Below are positions 1-8,206 of a stretch of 64,000 nt of DNA, in pieces. Origin of the DNA: an uncultured Bacteroidota bacterium (GTDB lineage Bacteria > Bacteroidota > Bacteroidia > Bacteroidales > UBA12481); the NCBI GenBank assembly GCA_903851365.1, contig CAINOB010000047.1, positions 1 through 64,000 of the forward strand, given 5' to 3'. The notes beneath the pieces were generated by a model. The model had not been told where the DNA came from and made no database searches. It saw only the letters and a list, made by a program, of their open reading frames with translations. The translations under genes and the position numbers were made by a program. How positions within the stretch are numbered: position 1 is the stretch's first letter; each line of letters starts with the position of its first letter.

Positions 1-1
1 C

Positions 2-283
2 TCTTTCACATCAGGTTCATTAAAAAATATTGATGATGAAAATTATGCCCTTACTGGTGACCTTACCATCAAAGGAGTTACTAAAACAGTGAACTTGGAT
101 GTTGAATTTGGTGGCGTATTGAATGATCCTTGGGGAAATACCAAAGCTGGATTTACACTCAACGGTAAAATCAGCCGTAAAGAATTCGGTCTGGTTTGGA
201 ATGCAGCCCTCGAATCAGGTGGCGTTCTGGTTGGCGACGATGTAAAGATTATCTGTGAAGTTGAGCTGGCAAAACAAGCCTGA
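2..283 (+). CDS. YceI-like family protein, C-terminal part (5' end outside the window)
   Basis: An open frame enters from the left edge and ends at a TGA at 281-283. The 93 visible residues have the repeating beta-strand pattern of the YceI lipocalin-like fold: a strand with GDLTIKGVTK, then FGGVLNDPWGNTKAGF, then INGKISRKEFGL-type sequence and a closing VGDDVKIICEVEL strand. YceI proteins are usually about 170-220 residues, so roughly the last half is present. The family binds polyisoprenoid or other long-chain lipids and is normally exported; the signal peptide would lie outside the window. The next gene starts four bases downstream, so the two are probably co-transcribed. The family call is good; the substrate cannot be inferred. 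Confidence 0.8.
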   Translation, partial: SFTSGSLKNIDDENYALTGDLTIKGVTKTVNLDVEFGGVLNDPWGNTKAGFTLNGKISRKEFGLVWNAALESGGVLVGDDVKIICEVELAKQA

Positions 284-286
284 TCG

Positions 287-1171
287 ATGAACCGAAAGAG
301 TTTTTTAAATTCCTTAGCACTAATTCCATTAGCAGGAGCTGCCATGAATCTTAATGAACTTACAAAACTAACTGATCCACTGAACAGTACAGAGCTTATG
401 CCTGTACTGTTCGTTGGACATGGCAGTCCGATGAATGCCATCGAGGATAACGAATTTTCGAGATTCTGGAAAGAAATCGGTAAATCCCTACCAAAACCGC
501 GTGCAATACTTGTTGTATCAGCGCATTGGGAAACACGGGGCACCATGGTCACTGCCATGGAAAAGCCGCAGACTATCCATGATTTCGGGGGATTTCCTCA
601 GGAACTCTTTAATGTACAATACCCGGCTCCCGGCAGTCCGATGTTTGCCACTGAAACCAAGAACACCATTACAAAAACCCAGGTTGGTCTCGACGATAAA
701 TGGGGCCTTGATCATGGTGCCTGGAGCATTCTGAAACATTTATACCCCAAAGCCGATGTGCCGGTGGTCCAGCTTAGTCTCGACTACCTGCAGAAGCCTC
801 AGTATCATTTCGACCTGGCAAAGGAGCTCGCGGCCCTTCGTCGAAAAGGAATTCTGATCTTGGGAAGTGGAAATATAGTACACAATCTCCGGATGGTTGC
901 CTGGGATAAAATAAGCGAACCCGAATTTGGGTTTGATTGGGCAATTGAAGCCAATACAAAGATAAAAACCCTGATTCAAGCCGGAGATATTGATTCATTG
1001 ATCAATTACACATCGCTTGGAAAAGCTGTAAATCTGGCGGTTCCCTCACCAGAACATTTTCTTCCCCTCCTTTATACACTTGCCCTGCAGAAGAAAAACG
1101 AAAAACTCTCCTTTTTCAATGACAAAGCAGTCATGGGGTCACTGACAATGACGTCTTTAAAAATAGGATAA
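287..1171 (+). CDS. ygiD: DODA-type extradiol ring-cleavage dioxygenase (YgiD-like)
   Basis: This 294-residue protein matches the class III extradiol dioxygenase family that includes 4,5-DOPA dioxygenase. It would open an aromatic catechol ring using a non-haem metal. Visible family motifs are FVGHGSPMNA (His45), VVSAHWE (His80), LDHGAWSIL (His143), GSGNIVHNL (His199) and SPEHFLPL (His257). His45, His80 and His257 are the likely metal ligands by position, with the other two histidines near the active site. The first 20 residues are hydrophobic after NRKS and look like a short leader or vestigial signal; family members normally begin near residue 35. The start lies four bases after the preceding YceI-like stop, suggesting an operon. 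True substrate unknown. Confidence 0.88.
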   Translation: MNRKSFLNSLALIPLAGAAMNLNELTKLTDPLNSTELMPVLFVGHGSPMNAIEDNEFSRFWKEIGKSLPKPRAILVVSAHWETRGTMVTAMEKPQTIHDFGGFPQELFNVQYPAPGSPMFATETKNTITKTQVGLDDKWGLDHGAWSILKHLYPKADVPVVQLSLDYLQKPQYHFDLAKELAALRRKGILILGSGNIVHNLRMVAWDKISEPEFGFDWAIEANTKIKTLIQAGDIDSLINYTSLGKAVNLAVPSPEHFLPLLYTLALQKKNEKLSFFNDKAVMGSLTMTSLKIG

Positions 1172-1205
1172 TCTGTAGGTCTGAAGTAATTTCAAGTAAT
1201 AAATT

Positions 1206-1246
1206 ACTTATCTTTATGTGTGCCCCCCGCATAAAGATAAGTTTTC
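1206..1246 (+). terminator. Perfect 13-bp hairpin with T-tail, abutting the next start codon
   Basis: ACTTATCTTTATG (1206-1218) and CATAAAGATAAGT (1230-1242) are perfect reverse complements separated by an 11-base C-rich loop and followed by TTTTC. This has the shape of an intrinsic terminator for the YceI/dioxygenase operon. The left arm also contains TATCTTTA (1209-1216), a 7/8 match to the Bacteroidota -10 element, so the same bases may carry the promoter of the lipoprotein gene whose ATG begins at 1247. Confidence 0.65.
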
Positions 1247-2269
1247 ATGATAATCAATCAGTGTGTTGCGTCTAACCTGTCACTCAGGAAGGCTAGCGTT
1301 TTAGCTCTTATTTTGTGCTGTTTTGTTGCCTGCAATGAGGATGTAGATCTTTATACCAATGGTTCACCCATTCCGATTGTGTATAGTCTGCTTGATCCCA
1401 CCAGCGATGTACAATATGTGAGGATTGGCAGGTCATTCATGGATGGAACAATCAGTCCCGATCATCCTCCGGTTTCCGATTCTACGGTTTGGAGCATTTC
1501 GCATCAAGTTTATATCGAAGAATATGCAAATGGTCAAAAAGGAAAAACATTCTGGTTTAAACCTGACACTACCATCACAAAGGATTCCGGGTATTTTCCT
1601 GCATCCAACCTGAGGATCTATTCTTCAGAATTTAAGCCTGTTGTTGGAAATACCTATCAGCTTTATGTCTACTTTCCGGACCTTGATAAAATGGTTTTTG
1701 CCAAAACCGTAGCCAATGGATTGCCCCAGGTGGTTGATCCATTTCCGCTATCAATCCGAAAGATCAATTTCGAAGCCGGACAACCGTACACGGTCCGCTG
1801 GTACCCCGGACAATATAGCGGTGTTTATCAATTGGTCTTCCGTGTTCATTATCGGGATTCATCGGATTTAGGGGAGGAGTTTAAAACAGCGGATTACTCA
1901 AGTCCGGGAATTTACAAACTGGAGACAGTTCAGATGTTGGAATATGGCATGGGTGGTCCTTCGTATTTTGAAGCCATGGCTAACCGAATCCCAGTTATCC
2001 CGGGGATGGTGCGGGAGGTAATTTCGTTGGAATTCATCATTATTACCGGTGGCACGGATTTGGGTATTCACTATCAATCGACTATTGCCATGGGTAACAA
2101 TTTCACGAACCTGATGGATTATTCAAATATTGATAATGGAATAGGGATTTTCTCATCCAGGGCCGAGCTGCACCTGCCCAATTTAGCCTTGTCCGAAGTA
2201 ACCATTGATCAACTAGCCCAGGGTGAAAAAACGCACGCACTAGGATTTAAAGATAGCAGAGGGAACTGA
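1247..2269 (+). CDS. DUF4249-like outer-membrane lipoprotein
   Basis: A 340-residue predicted lipoprotein. The N-terminus has a basic/hydrophobic signal (LRKASVLALILCCFVAC) with a lipobox cysteine near residue 29, followed by NEDVDLYTNG. After it comes PIVYSLLDPTSDVQYVRIG, an opening typical of DUF4249-type Bacteroidota lipoproteins, in which beta-rich repeats are carried on the surface. No catalytic motif is visible and function is unknown. There is no other in-frame ATG close by, so the start at 1247 is kept even though it sits immediately after a hairpin T-tract. A FISUMP lipoprotein gene follows at 2309, so the three lipoproteins in this stretch may act together at the cell surface. The DUF4249 assignment is by resemblance only. 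Confidence 0.6.
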   Translation: MIINQCVASNLSLRKASVLALILCCFVACNEDVDLYTNGSPIPIVYSLLDPTSDVQYVRIGRSFMDGTISPDHPPVSDSTVWSISHQVYIEEYANGQKGKTFWFKPDTTITKDSGYFPASNLRIYSSEFKPVVGNTYQLYVYFPDLDKMVFAKTVANGLPQVVDPFPLSIRKINFEAGQPYTVRWYPGQYSGVYQLVFRVHYRDSSDLGEEFKTADYSSPGIYKLETVQMLEYGMGGPSYFEAMANRIPVIPGMVREVISLEFIIITGGTDLGIHYQSTIAMGNNFTNLMDYSNIDNGIGIFSSRAELHLPNLALSEVTIDQLAQGEKTHALGFKDSRGN

Positions 2270-2308
2270 TATGAAATATCTGAAATTATTCATATTCAAC
2301 TTTATGTG

Positions 2309-4102
2309 ATGGACAGGCGCTATTCTATCGGGATTTTTCTTTTTCTGCTGGTTGCCATAGCAATCCTGATACCTTCCTGTCTTAAGGATCAATTTGCCTG
2401 GAAACCTGAGGTTCTGCTGGTCATGAAGCCGGATAGCGGCCTGACAACGCAGACCTTCGATTTCAGGGTGGATATACCGAATCTGCCAACCAACCAGCAA
2501 GAGTTCTTTCTCCGTTGGGATATGAATGCCGATTCCGTGTGGGATGCTGCTTTTACCGCTTGCCCAACGCTGTCTTATCGTTTCTATCAGAAAGGATCTC
2601 ATAAAATAAGAATGGAGATCCTGACTAAAGACGGAAAGCGTTTGGCATTTGATAAAATTATCAAGGTCGATCAGGGGTATTCGGCCCCACATGCCGCTTT
2701 TACAATTGATCCGCCGGTGGGCAATTATTTAACTGAATTCACATTTGACGCCAGTTCTACTATCGATGATGAAGATGCCTTTTCCTCCCTTCAATTCAGA
2801 TGGGATTTTGAGAATAATGGAATTTGGGATACGGAGCTGAGTGCAAGTCCAGTTGCAAAACATAAGTTTCCAAAATCAGCAGATTATTCTGTAAAACTTA
2901 GCGTGATGGATCCTACACACAGAGTTTCGACTGAAACAAAAACTTTGTCGGTTAACCTGATTGATACATTAATAAAGGTTGATTTCACCTGGCTGTCAAA
3001 GGATGGTACCGTAAAGGATACTTTTTTGCTTGACGCATCGGGCACCCACCATCTGAAAGACTCAAGTAGGGTATTCTCCTATTCCTGGGACATTAAGTCG
3101 GAAGTTGTTTTCGGTCCTTTTACCGACCCAAAGTTCCTGCACGTTTTTTGGAATGCCGGAATGGAAAAAGTAACCTTAACTGCTAAAGATCAATTTGGCC
3201 TGTCGAACAGTATTACTAAAGAGTTTTATGTTATCAGGGAAAATAAACCTCCGATCCCTCAGATTCAGGTTTCTACCCCATACGGTAACATTACGACTAA
3301 TTTTTACCTGAGTGCCTGGCCCTCATTGGATGATGTTACGCCGCCTTCGCGGTTATTGATCCGTTGGGATTTTGATGGTGATGGGAATTGGGATACTGGT
3401 TGGTCGTATGATAAGACGTTGTTCCATCAATTCAGCATTCCCGGTGAATATTGGGTTGCCTTGGAAGCTGAGGATGAAGGTGGCGAGCGGTCTGTAGTGA
3501 AAAAAAGGATGTTGGTGTCGCCTTACAAAAATCAAACGGGCTATATTCAGGATAAGAGGGACGGTAATTTCTATGGAACAGTCAAGATTGGAGAACAATG
3601 GTGGATGTCGGACAACCTTGACTACCGCACCAATCCAAAAATGGATATCCCCATGTTACAAAGATGTTATGATGAAGCTAACGGAATGTGCGATTTATAT
3701 GGAGCACTTTACCTGGGAGATAGGGCTGTCAACTATACTGAATCGGGTCAGAATATTTGTCCCGATGGTTGGCGGATACCCTCAAGACAAGACTGGCTAA
3801 AACTGGGTGAAAATATACCAAACAATGGGGCGCGAGATGCCATGATGGTTGGTGGGCGTCTGGGATTCAATGCCCGCTATACCGGTTATGGTACCCATTA
3901 TGAACCCCCAAGTAACCCATCGGTTCGATTTTTTGGATTGTATCAGGAAGTCCAGTTCCTTTCGATCACTACGAGACCCTTTCAGAGTGAATACCAAGCC
4001 CAATTTTACATGGGAATACAAAGAAACTTTGATGGAGTTAATTTAATGTGGGGGAATCTAAACGGGTATTTTTATGCCCGGTGTTTAAAGAACGACCAAT
4101 AG
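2309..4102 (+). CDS. PKD-repeat lipoprotein with C-terminal FISUMP domain
   Basis: A 597-residue lipoprotein: signal segment IGIFLFLLVAIAILIPSC with lipobox Cys near residue 24. The middle carries about three PKD-like repeats, each marked by a FRWDFENNGIWDT- or IRWDFDGDGNWDT-type strand and a KHKFPKSADYSVKLSV-type partner. The last ~190 residues are a FISUMP domain (Fibrobacter succinogenes major paralogous domain): VKIGEQWWMSDNLDY, then CPDGWRIPSRQDW, then the closing YARCL. FISUMP proteins are surface or secreted lipoproteins of unclear function, thought to be adhesive. A GTG at 2306 directly precedes the chosen ATG at 2309; either could be used. The gene lies 39 bases after the DUF4249-like gene on the same strand. 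Confidence 0.8.
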   Translation: MDRRYSIGIFLFLLVAIAILIPSCLKDQFAWKPEVLLVMKPDSGLTTQTFDFRVDIPNLPTNQQEFFLRWDMNADSVWDAAFTACPTLSYRFYQKGSHKIRMEILTKDGKRLAFDKIIKVDQGYSAPHAAFTIDPPVGNYLTEFTFDASSTIDDEDAFSSLQFRWDFENNGIWDTELSASPVAKHKFPKSADYSVKLSVMDPTHRVSTETKTLSVNLIDTLIKVDFTWLSKDGTVKDTFLLDASGTHHLKDSSRVFSYSWDIKSEVVFGPFTDPKFLHVFWNAGMEKVTLTAKDQFGLSNSITKEFYVIRENKPPIPQIQVSTPYGNITTNFYLSAWPSLDDVTPPSRLLIRWDFDGDGNWDTGWSYDKTLFHQFSIPGEYWVALEAEDEGGERSVVKKRMLVSPYKNQTGYIQDKRDGNFYGTVKIGEQWWMSDNLDYRTNPKMDIPMLQRCYDEANGMCDLYGALYLGDRAVNYTESGQNICPDGWRIPSRQDWLKLGENIPNNGARDAMMVGGRLGFNARYTGYGTHYEPPSNPSVRFFGLYQEVQFLSITTRPFQSEYQAQFYMGIQRNFDGVNLMWGNLNGYFYARCLKNDQ

Positions 4103-4210
4103 ATTTTGAATCATGAACCCCTCATGAGCCAAGCTCGCAAAATGCAATGAAAATAATTGAGGGCTCCATGAGTACAAGCCAATTTATTTGAAACAATCAA
4201 CTATTTACGA
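4103..4210 (+). other. Intergenic spacer with weak hairpin
   Basis: No gene is visible here. CTCATGAGCC (4121-4130) can pair with GGCTCCATGAG (4162-4172) with one bulge. It lacks a clear T-tract, so I do not call it a terminator. Confidence 0.3.
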
Positions 4211-5653
4211 ATGAAAAAAATAATTCCAGCTTTTGTCATTCTTTTATTGATGTTGGGTTGTGTTCGAAATCACCAGCCAATTATTACTGGTATCACCTGC
4301 AGCCCGGAAATTCGGAATGCCGGTACTGTTTTCACGTTGAATGTAACTGCCACAGATGAAGACGGCGATTTGCTGAATTACTTATGGAATGTCGGGGAAG
4401 GTAGTTTTACGACCACAACCAATTCGATGCAGGTAAAATGGAAGTCTCCAACGGATGGTGCCGGGAAAACATATACTCTGTCTGTAACAGTTTCGGACGG
4501 TAAAAATGAAGCCACTGGTGAATTCCAGATTCAATTGACTGAACCCCAAACCGGGAACGTTATTGGACATGTTTATTTCACAAAATTCAACATACCGATA
4601 CCTGAGGCTACCGTGACTATCGGTAATAAAAGCACTGAAACAGATCAGTATGGTTACTTTTCTATATTGTCCGTACCTTCCGGGGATAATACTGTGACAA
4701 TTTCGAAACTTGATTATAGTACCTACACTTCTGTGATAGAGGTTACTCCAAATACTACAGTGAACTTGACAGGAGAAATTTCTTCAGTTAATCATTCCAC
4801 AAAATTGTCCGGCATGATTTCCGATCAGGATGGCCTGCCACTTGAATATGCACAAGTTGTAGTTCTGAATCCTGATGGAACAGAAAGCAAACTTGCCTGT
4901 ACAACAACCGCTACAGGTTACTTTCAGCTTTGGTATATCCCGCATGGAGAAAGAACACTGCTGGCAAGGAAGGCTGCATTGGACGATTATTACTTTATTG
5001 AACTGAAGGAAAGTTTAGTTTTTCAGGAGATTGAAACACAGTTGAATCTGGTGCTGCAAAAAGTGGCCTTTAATGGACAATTCACTGATTCACGGGACAA
5101 TCATTTGTACAATTTTAAGACAATAGGAAATCTGACCTGGATGACAGAAAACCTATGTTACCTTCCCAGAGTAAGTCCATCAGCAAGTGGCTCCAATACT
5201 GAATCCTTCTTTTATGTTTACGATTATCAGGGATCAAAGACATCAGAAGCTAAAGCGACTGAAAATTTTAAATTATATGGCGTGTTATACAATGGGCCGG
5301 CAGCACGGGAGGCTTGTCCAACCGGCTGGCATTTACCCTATCAATCAGAATGGACTTCTTTGCTTAATCAATTTGGCACACTGGCTGGCAAGAAATTGAA
5401 ATCAAAAACAGGATGGTCGAATAATGGGAATGGTGATAATACCAGCGGATTTTCAGCATTTCCAGGAGGTTTTGTAAATGAGAGCGGATCCTTTAGCGGT
5501 GAGGGTAATTCGGCCAAGTTCTGGTCATCAACATACTTCACAAATTCATCATATATCTATGTTAATGAATTGCTCTATGATGACAATGGCGCATCCACAT
5601 TTGGAGCTAAAGATAGATTTGGTGGTTCAATAAGATGTGTGAGAAACCAATGA
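4211..5653 (+). CDS. Lipoprotein with Ig-like and carboxypeptidase-regulatory-like domains and C-terminal FISUMP domain
   Basis: A 480-residue lipoprotein with lipobox IPAFVILLLMLGC (Cys17). Residues ~20-110 form an Ig/PKD-like domain (ATDEDGDLLNYLW). Two carboxypeptidase-regulatory-like repeats follow: GHVYFTKFNIPIPEATVTI with DQYGYFSILSVPSGDNTVTI, then SGMISDQDGLPLEYAQVVV with TGYFQLWYIPHGERTL. The final ~190 residues are a FISUMP domain: FKTIGNLTWMTENL, ACPTGWHLPYQSEW, and a W/S/C-rich close ending SIRCVRNQ. This domain matches the end of the neighbouring 2309-4102 protein, so both may present the same C-terminal module on different stalks. Likely a surface-exposed lipoprotein; no enzymatic residues seen. 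Start chosen at the ATG preceding a normal signal peptide. Confidence 0.82.
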   Translation: MKKIIPAFVILLLMLGCVRNHQPIITGITCSPEIRNAGTVFTLNVTATDEDGDLLNYLWNVGEGSFTTTTNSMQVKWKSPTDGAGKTYTLSVTVSDGKNEATGEFQIQLTEPQTGNVIGHVYFTKFNIPIPEATVTIGNKSTETDQYGYFSILSVPSGDNTVTISKLDYSTYTSVIEVTPNTTVNLTGEISSVNHSTKLSGMISDQDGLPLEYAQVVVLNPDGTESKLACTTTATGYFQLWYIPHGERTLLARKAALDDYYFIELKESLVFQEIETQLNLVLQKVAFNGQFTDSRDNHLYNFKTIGNLTWMTENLCYLPRVSPSASGSNTESFFYVYDYQGSKTSEAKATENFKLYGVLYNGPAAREACPTGWHLPYQSEWTSLLNQFGTLAGKKLKSKTGWSNNGNGDNTSGFSAFPGGFVNESGSFSGEGNSAKFWSSTYFTNSSYIYVNELLYDDNGASTFGAKDRFGGSIRCVRNQ

Positions 5654-5786
5654 AATATCGCAATGGTCGAACTTCCATTCAAATCGGATATGAAGGGGTG
5701 CTGATCGTAGCAAGATAGGGAGATTACCGCTTCACGGGGTTCTAAGAATGAATAAATAGCTGATCGGATTATTATTTATGTTTCGC

Positions 5787-5794
5787 TATCTTTG
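5787..5794 (+). promoter_or_regulatory. Bacteroidota -10 element TATCTTTG
   Basis: This is a perfect match to TAnnTTTG, 15 bases before the ATG at 5810. An alternative TTG start at 5792 would overlap this element, which argues for the ATG at 5810. Confidence 0.7.
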
Positions 5795-5809
5795 GGAAAA
5801 CCCCCGATC

Positions 5810-6556
5810 ATGACCGGCAAAACCAAACAATTTCTGTTATTTACTTTTTTTCTGCTATTATCAGCAACTGGGATAATTTTTATCGATCGCTTTGCACTAA
5901 CTAATTCAGATCGCGGGCTTGATCCGATTCTGGGTCTTATACTCGGAACCGTTTTGATTGGCCTGATTCAGGAATGGCTGGCTCCGCGCTGGATTTACCA
6001 AATTCGATATCTTGTTTATGGCGTGGGATTTGCAATCGGTATGGTGGCTGTTGGAGTTCTCGATTTTGTTTTTCATGCAGGTCATAGCAGCCTGGCACGG
6101 GTTCTTCTGTTCGACGGCATTTTTGGAATGGGAATGGGACTCGTAGGAGGATTATTCATGCTGATCGCTGATGTGGTGCGGGAAAGAGCCACTCCATATA
6201 GCGGAGCTGAAGTGCCACTAATGACAAGCAATTCAACCATGTGGTATGGTCCCCATTCCTTTACCAAAGGAAGATTACTACTCCTGTCGGACAAGATGGT
6301 GTTTCTGGTCCCTGGTTCACCTGAACAGACGATTCAATTTGCCCATATCCGAAAGATAGATTTTCTTTATACCCTGGGATTTACAAACAAATTGAATTTT
6401 CTGCTGAAAGATGCCGGATCGGTAGTGATTGGCGTTCCCATGGCGAAATGTTGGAAACGGAAAATTGAATCGCATTTATCTCACCCTTTCTCCTTCAAAA
6501 GTCCCGCTCCAAGCCCCAACCCCTCCGGAATTGTAACCCTTCCCCCAAAGCCATAA
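5810..6556 (+). CDS. Membrane protein with C-terminal GRAM/PH-like domain
   Basis: This 248-residue protein has about four hydrophobic segments in its first ~125 residues (FLLFTFFLLLSATGIIF; ILGLILGTVLIGLI; a YLVYGVGFAIGMVAVGVL segment; FGMGMGLVGGLFMLIAD). A soluble tail of ~115 residues follows. That tail, from MWYGPHSFTKGRLLLLSDKM through QTIQFAHIRKIDF, resembles a GRAM or bacterial PH domain, which binds membranes or partners. The function is unknown. The start is set by a -10 box at 5787. The last 76 bases overlap, tail to tail, the end of the dipeptide epimerase gene on the other strand. The C-terminal residues are proline-rich (SFKSPAPSPNPSG) and may be a late extension of the frame. 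Confidence 0.6.
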   Translation: MTGKTKQFLLFTFFLLLSATGIIFIDRFALTNSDRGLDPILGLILGTVLIGLIQEWLAPRWIYQIRYLVYGVGFAIGMVAVGVLDFVFHAGHSSLARVLLFDGIFGMGMGLVGGLFMLIADVVRERATPYSGAEVPLMTSNSTMWYGPHSFTKGRLLLLSDKMVFLVPGSPEQTIQFAHIRKIDFLYTLGFTNKLNFLLKDAGSVVIGVPMAKCWKRKIESHLSHPFSFKSPAPSPNPSGIVTLPPKP

Positions 6557-7566
6557 ACAATCCCTCCTTCAATGGGATCCTCTTCCAGCATCAACGGAGT
6601 ATCAAAATCGCACCAGGTTACACATTCCGAAGCCAGGGCCAGGTGAGCAGAAGCGGTAAAACCGAGTCGTGATTCAACAAAACCACCCACCTGGACCTTC
6701 ATTCCATGTTCCTCCGCGAGTCTGATCATTTTCATCGCATTGAATAATCCACCCGATTTGCCCAGCTTGATATTGATATAATCGCAGGCATCCAGCACGA
6801 TCAGGCGATCGAGATCATGATGATCGCTGCAGGATTCATCTGCCATGATAGGGACCTTGCTGGCTTTTCGCACCTTTGGTAAGTTCATAAAGTCCCACCT
6901 GGCTATCGGCTCTTCGCAAAAATCAATATTCATTCCATCTAAAGTGGAAAGCACTCCAATGGCCGTTTCCACCGACCATCCCTGATTGGCATCAAGCCTT
7001 AATGGAATCGATGCATTGACTGCTTTTCTGATTTTGCCGATCCGCAGAAGATCATCCTCCAGCGTTCCCCCTACCTTAATTTTAATAGCCGGATATCCTT
7101 GTTCAACAATGCTGATAGCCTCCTCAACCATATTTTCCACCCGACCAAAACTGACTGTATAATCAGTGATCAGCGGTTTGCTATTCTTTCCTCCAAGAAA
7201 GGCGTATAATGGCAATCCGGCGGATTGGGCGGCAATATCATGAAGCGCTATATCAAAAGCGCTTTTTATAGAGCGATTACCGTAAATCACCAAATCCATT
7301 CTCCGAGTACAACCCTCAATATCAACAGGATCCTGATCAATTAAGGCATCCGAAAGATATTTCCCCACAATCATTGCTGTTTCCATGCTTTCCCCATTTA
7401 TCGAACGGAATGGGCAACATTCTCCAAACCCTGTGATCCCCGACCGGGTACTGATTTTAACGGCAACATTTTCGGCATAATCAACCCTTCCCAACGAAAT
7501 CACAAAAGGTTTTTTCAGCTTAATCCTCAATGGAATCAGCTCAATCTTTGCAATGGAATCCTGCAT
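6481..7566 (-). CDS. Dipeptide epimerase (L-Ala-D/L-Glu epimerase family, enolase superfamily)
   Basis: A 361-residue enolase-superfamily enzyme of the muconate-lactonising subgroup. Numbering from the ATG at 7566, it has the KxK pair at Lys162/Lys164 in AIKIKVGG and metal ligands Asp192 (LRLDANQGW), Glu219 (FCEEPI) and Asp243 (IMADES). The opposing base is Lys267 (NIKLGKSGG). These agree closely with the numbering known for B. subtilis L-Ala-D/L-Glu epimerase, an enzyme of murein-peptide recycling that epimerises the alpha-carbon of the second residue. A longer frame reaches back to 7614, but it would include the candidate -10 box at 7593-7600, so 7566 is preferred. The exact dipeptide specificity cannot be read from sequence. 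Confidence 0.88.
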   Translation of the reverse strand: MQDSIAKIELIPLRIKLKKPFVISLGRVDYAENVAVKISTRSGITGFGECCPFRSINGESMETAMIVGKYLSDALIDQDPVDIEGCTRRMDLVIYGNRSIKSAFDIALHDIAAQSAGLPLYAFLGGKNSKPLITDYTVSFGRVENMVEEAISIVEQGYPAIKIKVGGTLEDDLLRIGKIRKAVNASIPLRLDANQGWSVETAIGVLSTLDGMNIDFCEEPIARWDFMNLPKVRKASKVPIMADESCSDHHDLDRLIVLDACDYINIKLGKSGGLFNAMKMIRLAEEHGMKVQVGGFVESRLGFTASAHLALASECVTWCDFDTPLMLEEDPIEGGIVYGFGGRVTIPEGLGLGAGLLKEKG

Positions 7567-7592
7567 AGGTATTTGTTTTGCAGATAAAGGAT

Positions 7593-7600
7593 TAAAGATA
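7593..7600 (-). promoter_or_regulatory. -10 element TATCTTTA for the epimerase gene
   Basis: Read on the minus strand, this 7/8 match to TAnnTTTG lies 26 bases before the ATG at 7566. It lies inside the longer reading frame that could start at 7614, and so helps to decide the start. Confidence 0.55.
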
Positions 7601-7630
7601 GAAAATTCGTGCAAAGCTCAATTTTCAAAT

Positions 7631-7662
7631 TAGCAAATTAGCAAATTGGCACATTGGCACAT
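7631..7662 (+). repeat. 8-bp tandem repeat upstream of RNase HI promoter
   Basis: Four units of period 8 run without interruption: TAGCAAAT, TAGCAAAT, TGGCACAT, TGGCACAT. A degenerate fifth unit lies at 7623-7630. The array ends six bases before the -10 box at 7668 and places an ATTG at the normal -33 distance. Confidence 0.75.
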
Positions 7663-7667
7663 TGCTT

Positions 7668-7675
7668 TATCTTTG
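7668..7675 (+). promoter_or_regulatory. rnhA: -10 element TATCTTTG of the RNase HI gene
   Basis: Perfect TAnnTTTG, with only four bases between it and the ATG at 7680. A transcript starting at the usual distance would begin at or next to the start codon, i.e. a leaderless or nearly leaderless mRNA. An in-frame TTG at 7662 is unlikely because it lies upstream of this box. Confidence 0.7.
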
Positions 7676-7679
7676 TGCG

Positions 7680-8159
7680 ATGGAGATTACGATTCACACC
7701 GACGGCGCCGCACGTGGCAACCCCGGGCCAGGCGGATATGGAGCCGTTTTACAGGCACCCGGTCAACGCAAGGAACTTTCAGCCGGATATCGCCTTACAA
7801 CCAACAACAGAATGGAATTACTCGCAGTAATTGTCGCGTTGGAGGCGCTGAAAATTAAAAAAAGTAAGGTCACCGTGTATACTGACTCCAGATATGTGGC
7901 CGATGCCGTCGAGAAAGGCTGGCTTAAGACCTGGGAATCAAAGAATTTTAAAAATAAAAAGAACCCCGACCTTTGGATACGGTTTCTCGAAATATACCGT
8001 CAGCACAATGTATCTTTCATCTGGATTAAGGGCCATGCCAATCATCCGGAGAACGAAAGATGCGATCAGCTGGCTGTAGAAGCTTCTTTTGGCAAAGAAC
8101 TCCTGACAGATAGCGTTTATGAGGAGCTACAAGCTACGGATAAGGGAAATCTTTTTTAA
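7680..8159 (+). CDS. rnhA: Ribonuclease HI
   Basis: A 159-residue RNase H fold enzyme that cuts the RNA strand of RNA-DNA hybrids. The family signature HTDGAARGNPGPGGYGAV gives catalytic Asp8; ELLAVIVALEAL gives Glu46; VTVYTDSRYV gives Asp69; and KGHANHPENERCDQLA gives His119 and Asp129. All four carboxylates are present and the length is normal for bacterial RNase HI (about 150-160). The basic linker KNFKNKKNPDLW corresponds to the handle region. The start at 7680 is supported by the -10 element just upstream. The frame ends 47 bases before the DUF2723 gene, whose candidate -10 element overlaps the stop codon. Confidence 0.95.
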   Translation: MEITIHTDGAARGNPGPGGYGAVLQAPGQRKELSAGYRLTTNNRMELLAVIVALEALKIKKSKVTVYTDSRYVADAVEKGWLKTWESKNFKNKKNPDLWIRFLEIYRQHNVSFIWIKGHANHPENERCDQLAVEASFGKELLTDSVYEELQATDKGNLF

Positions 8160-8164
8160 CTTTC
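8157..8164 (+). promoter_or_regulatory. Candidate -10 element TAACTTTC for the DUF2723 gene
   Basis: A 7/8 match to TAnnTTTG overlapping the RNase HI stop codon, about 42 bases before the ATG at 8207. Weak evidence; read-through from the RNase HI promoter is also possible. Confidence 0.35.
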
Positions 8165-8206
8165 GCCCCTCAACTATTCGAATCAGAAAACATTAAAAGA
8201 CATACT

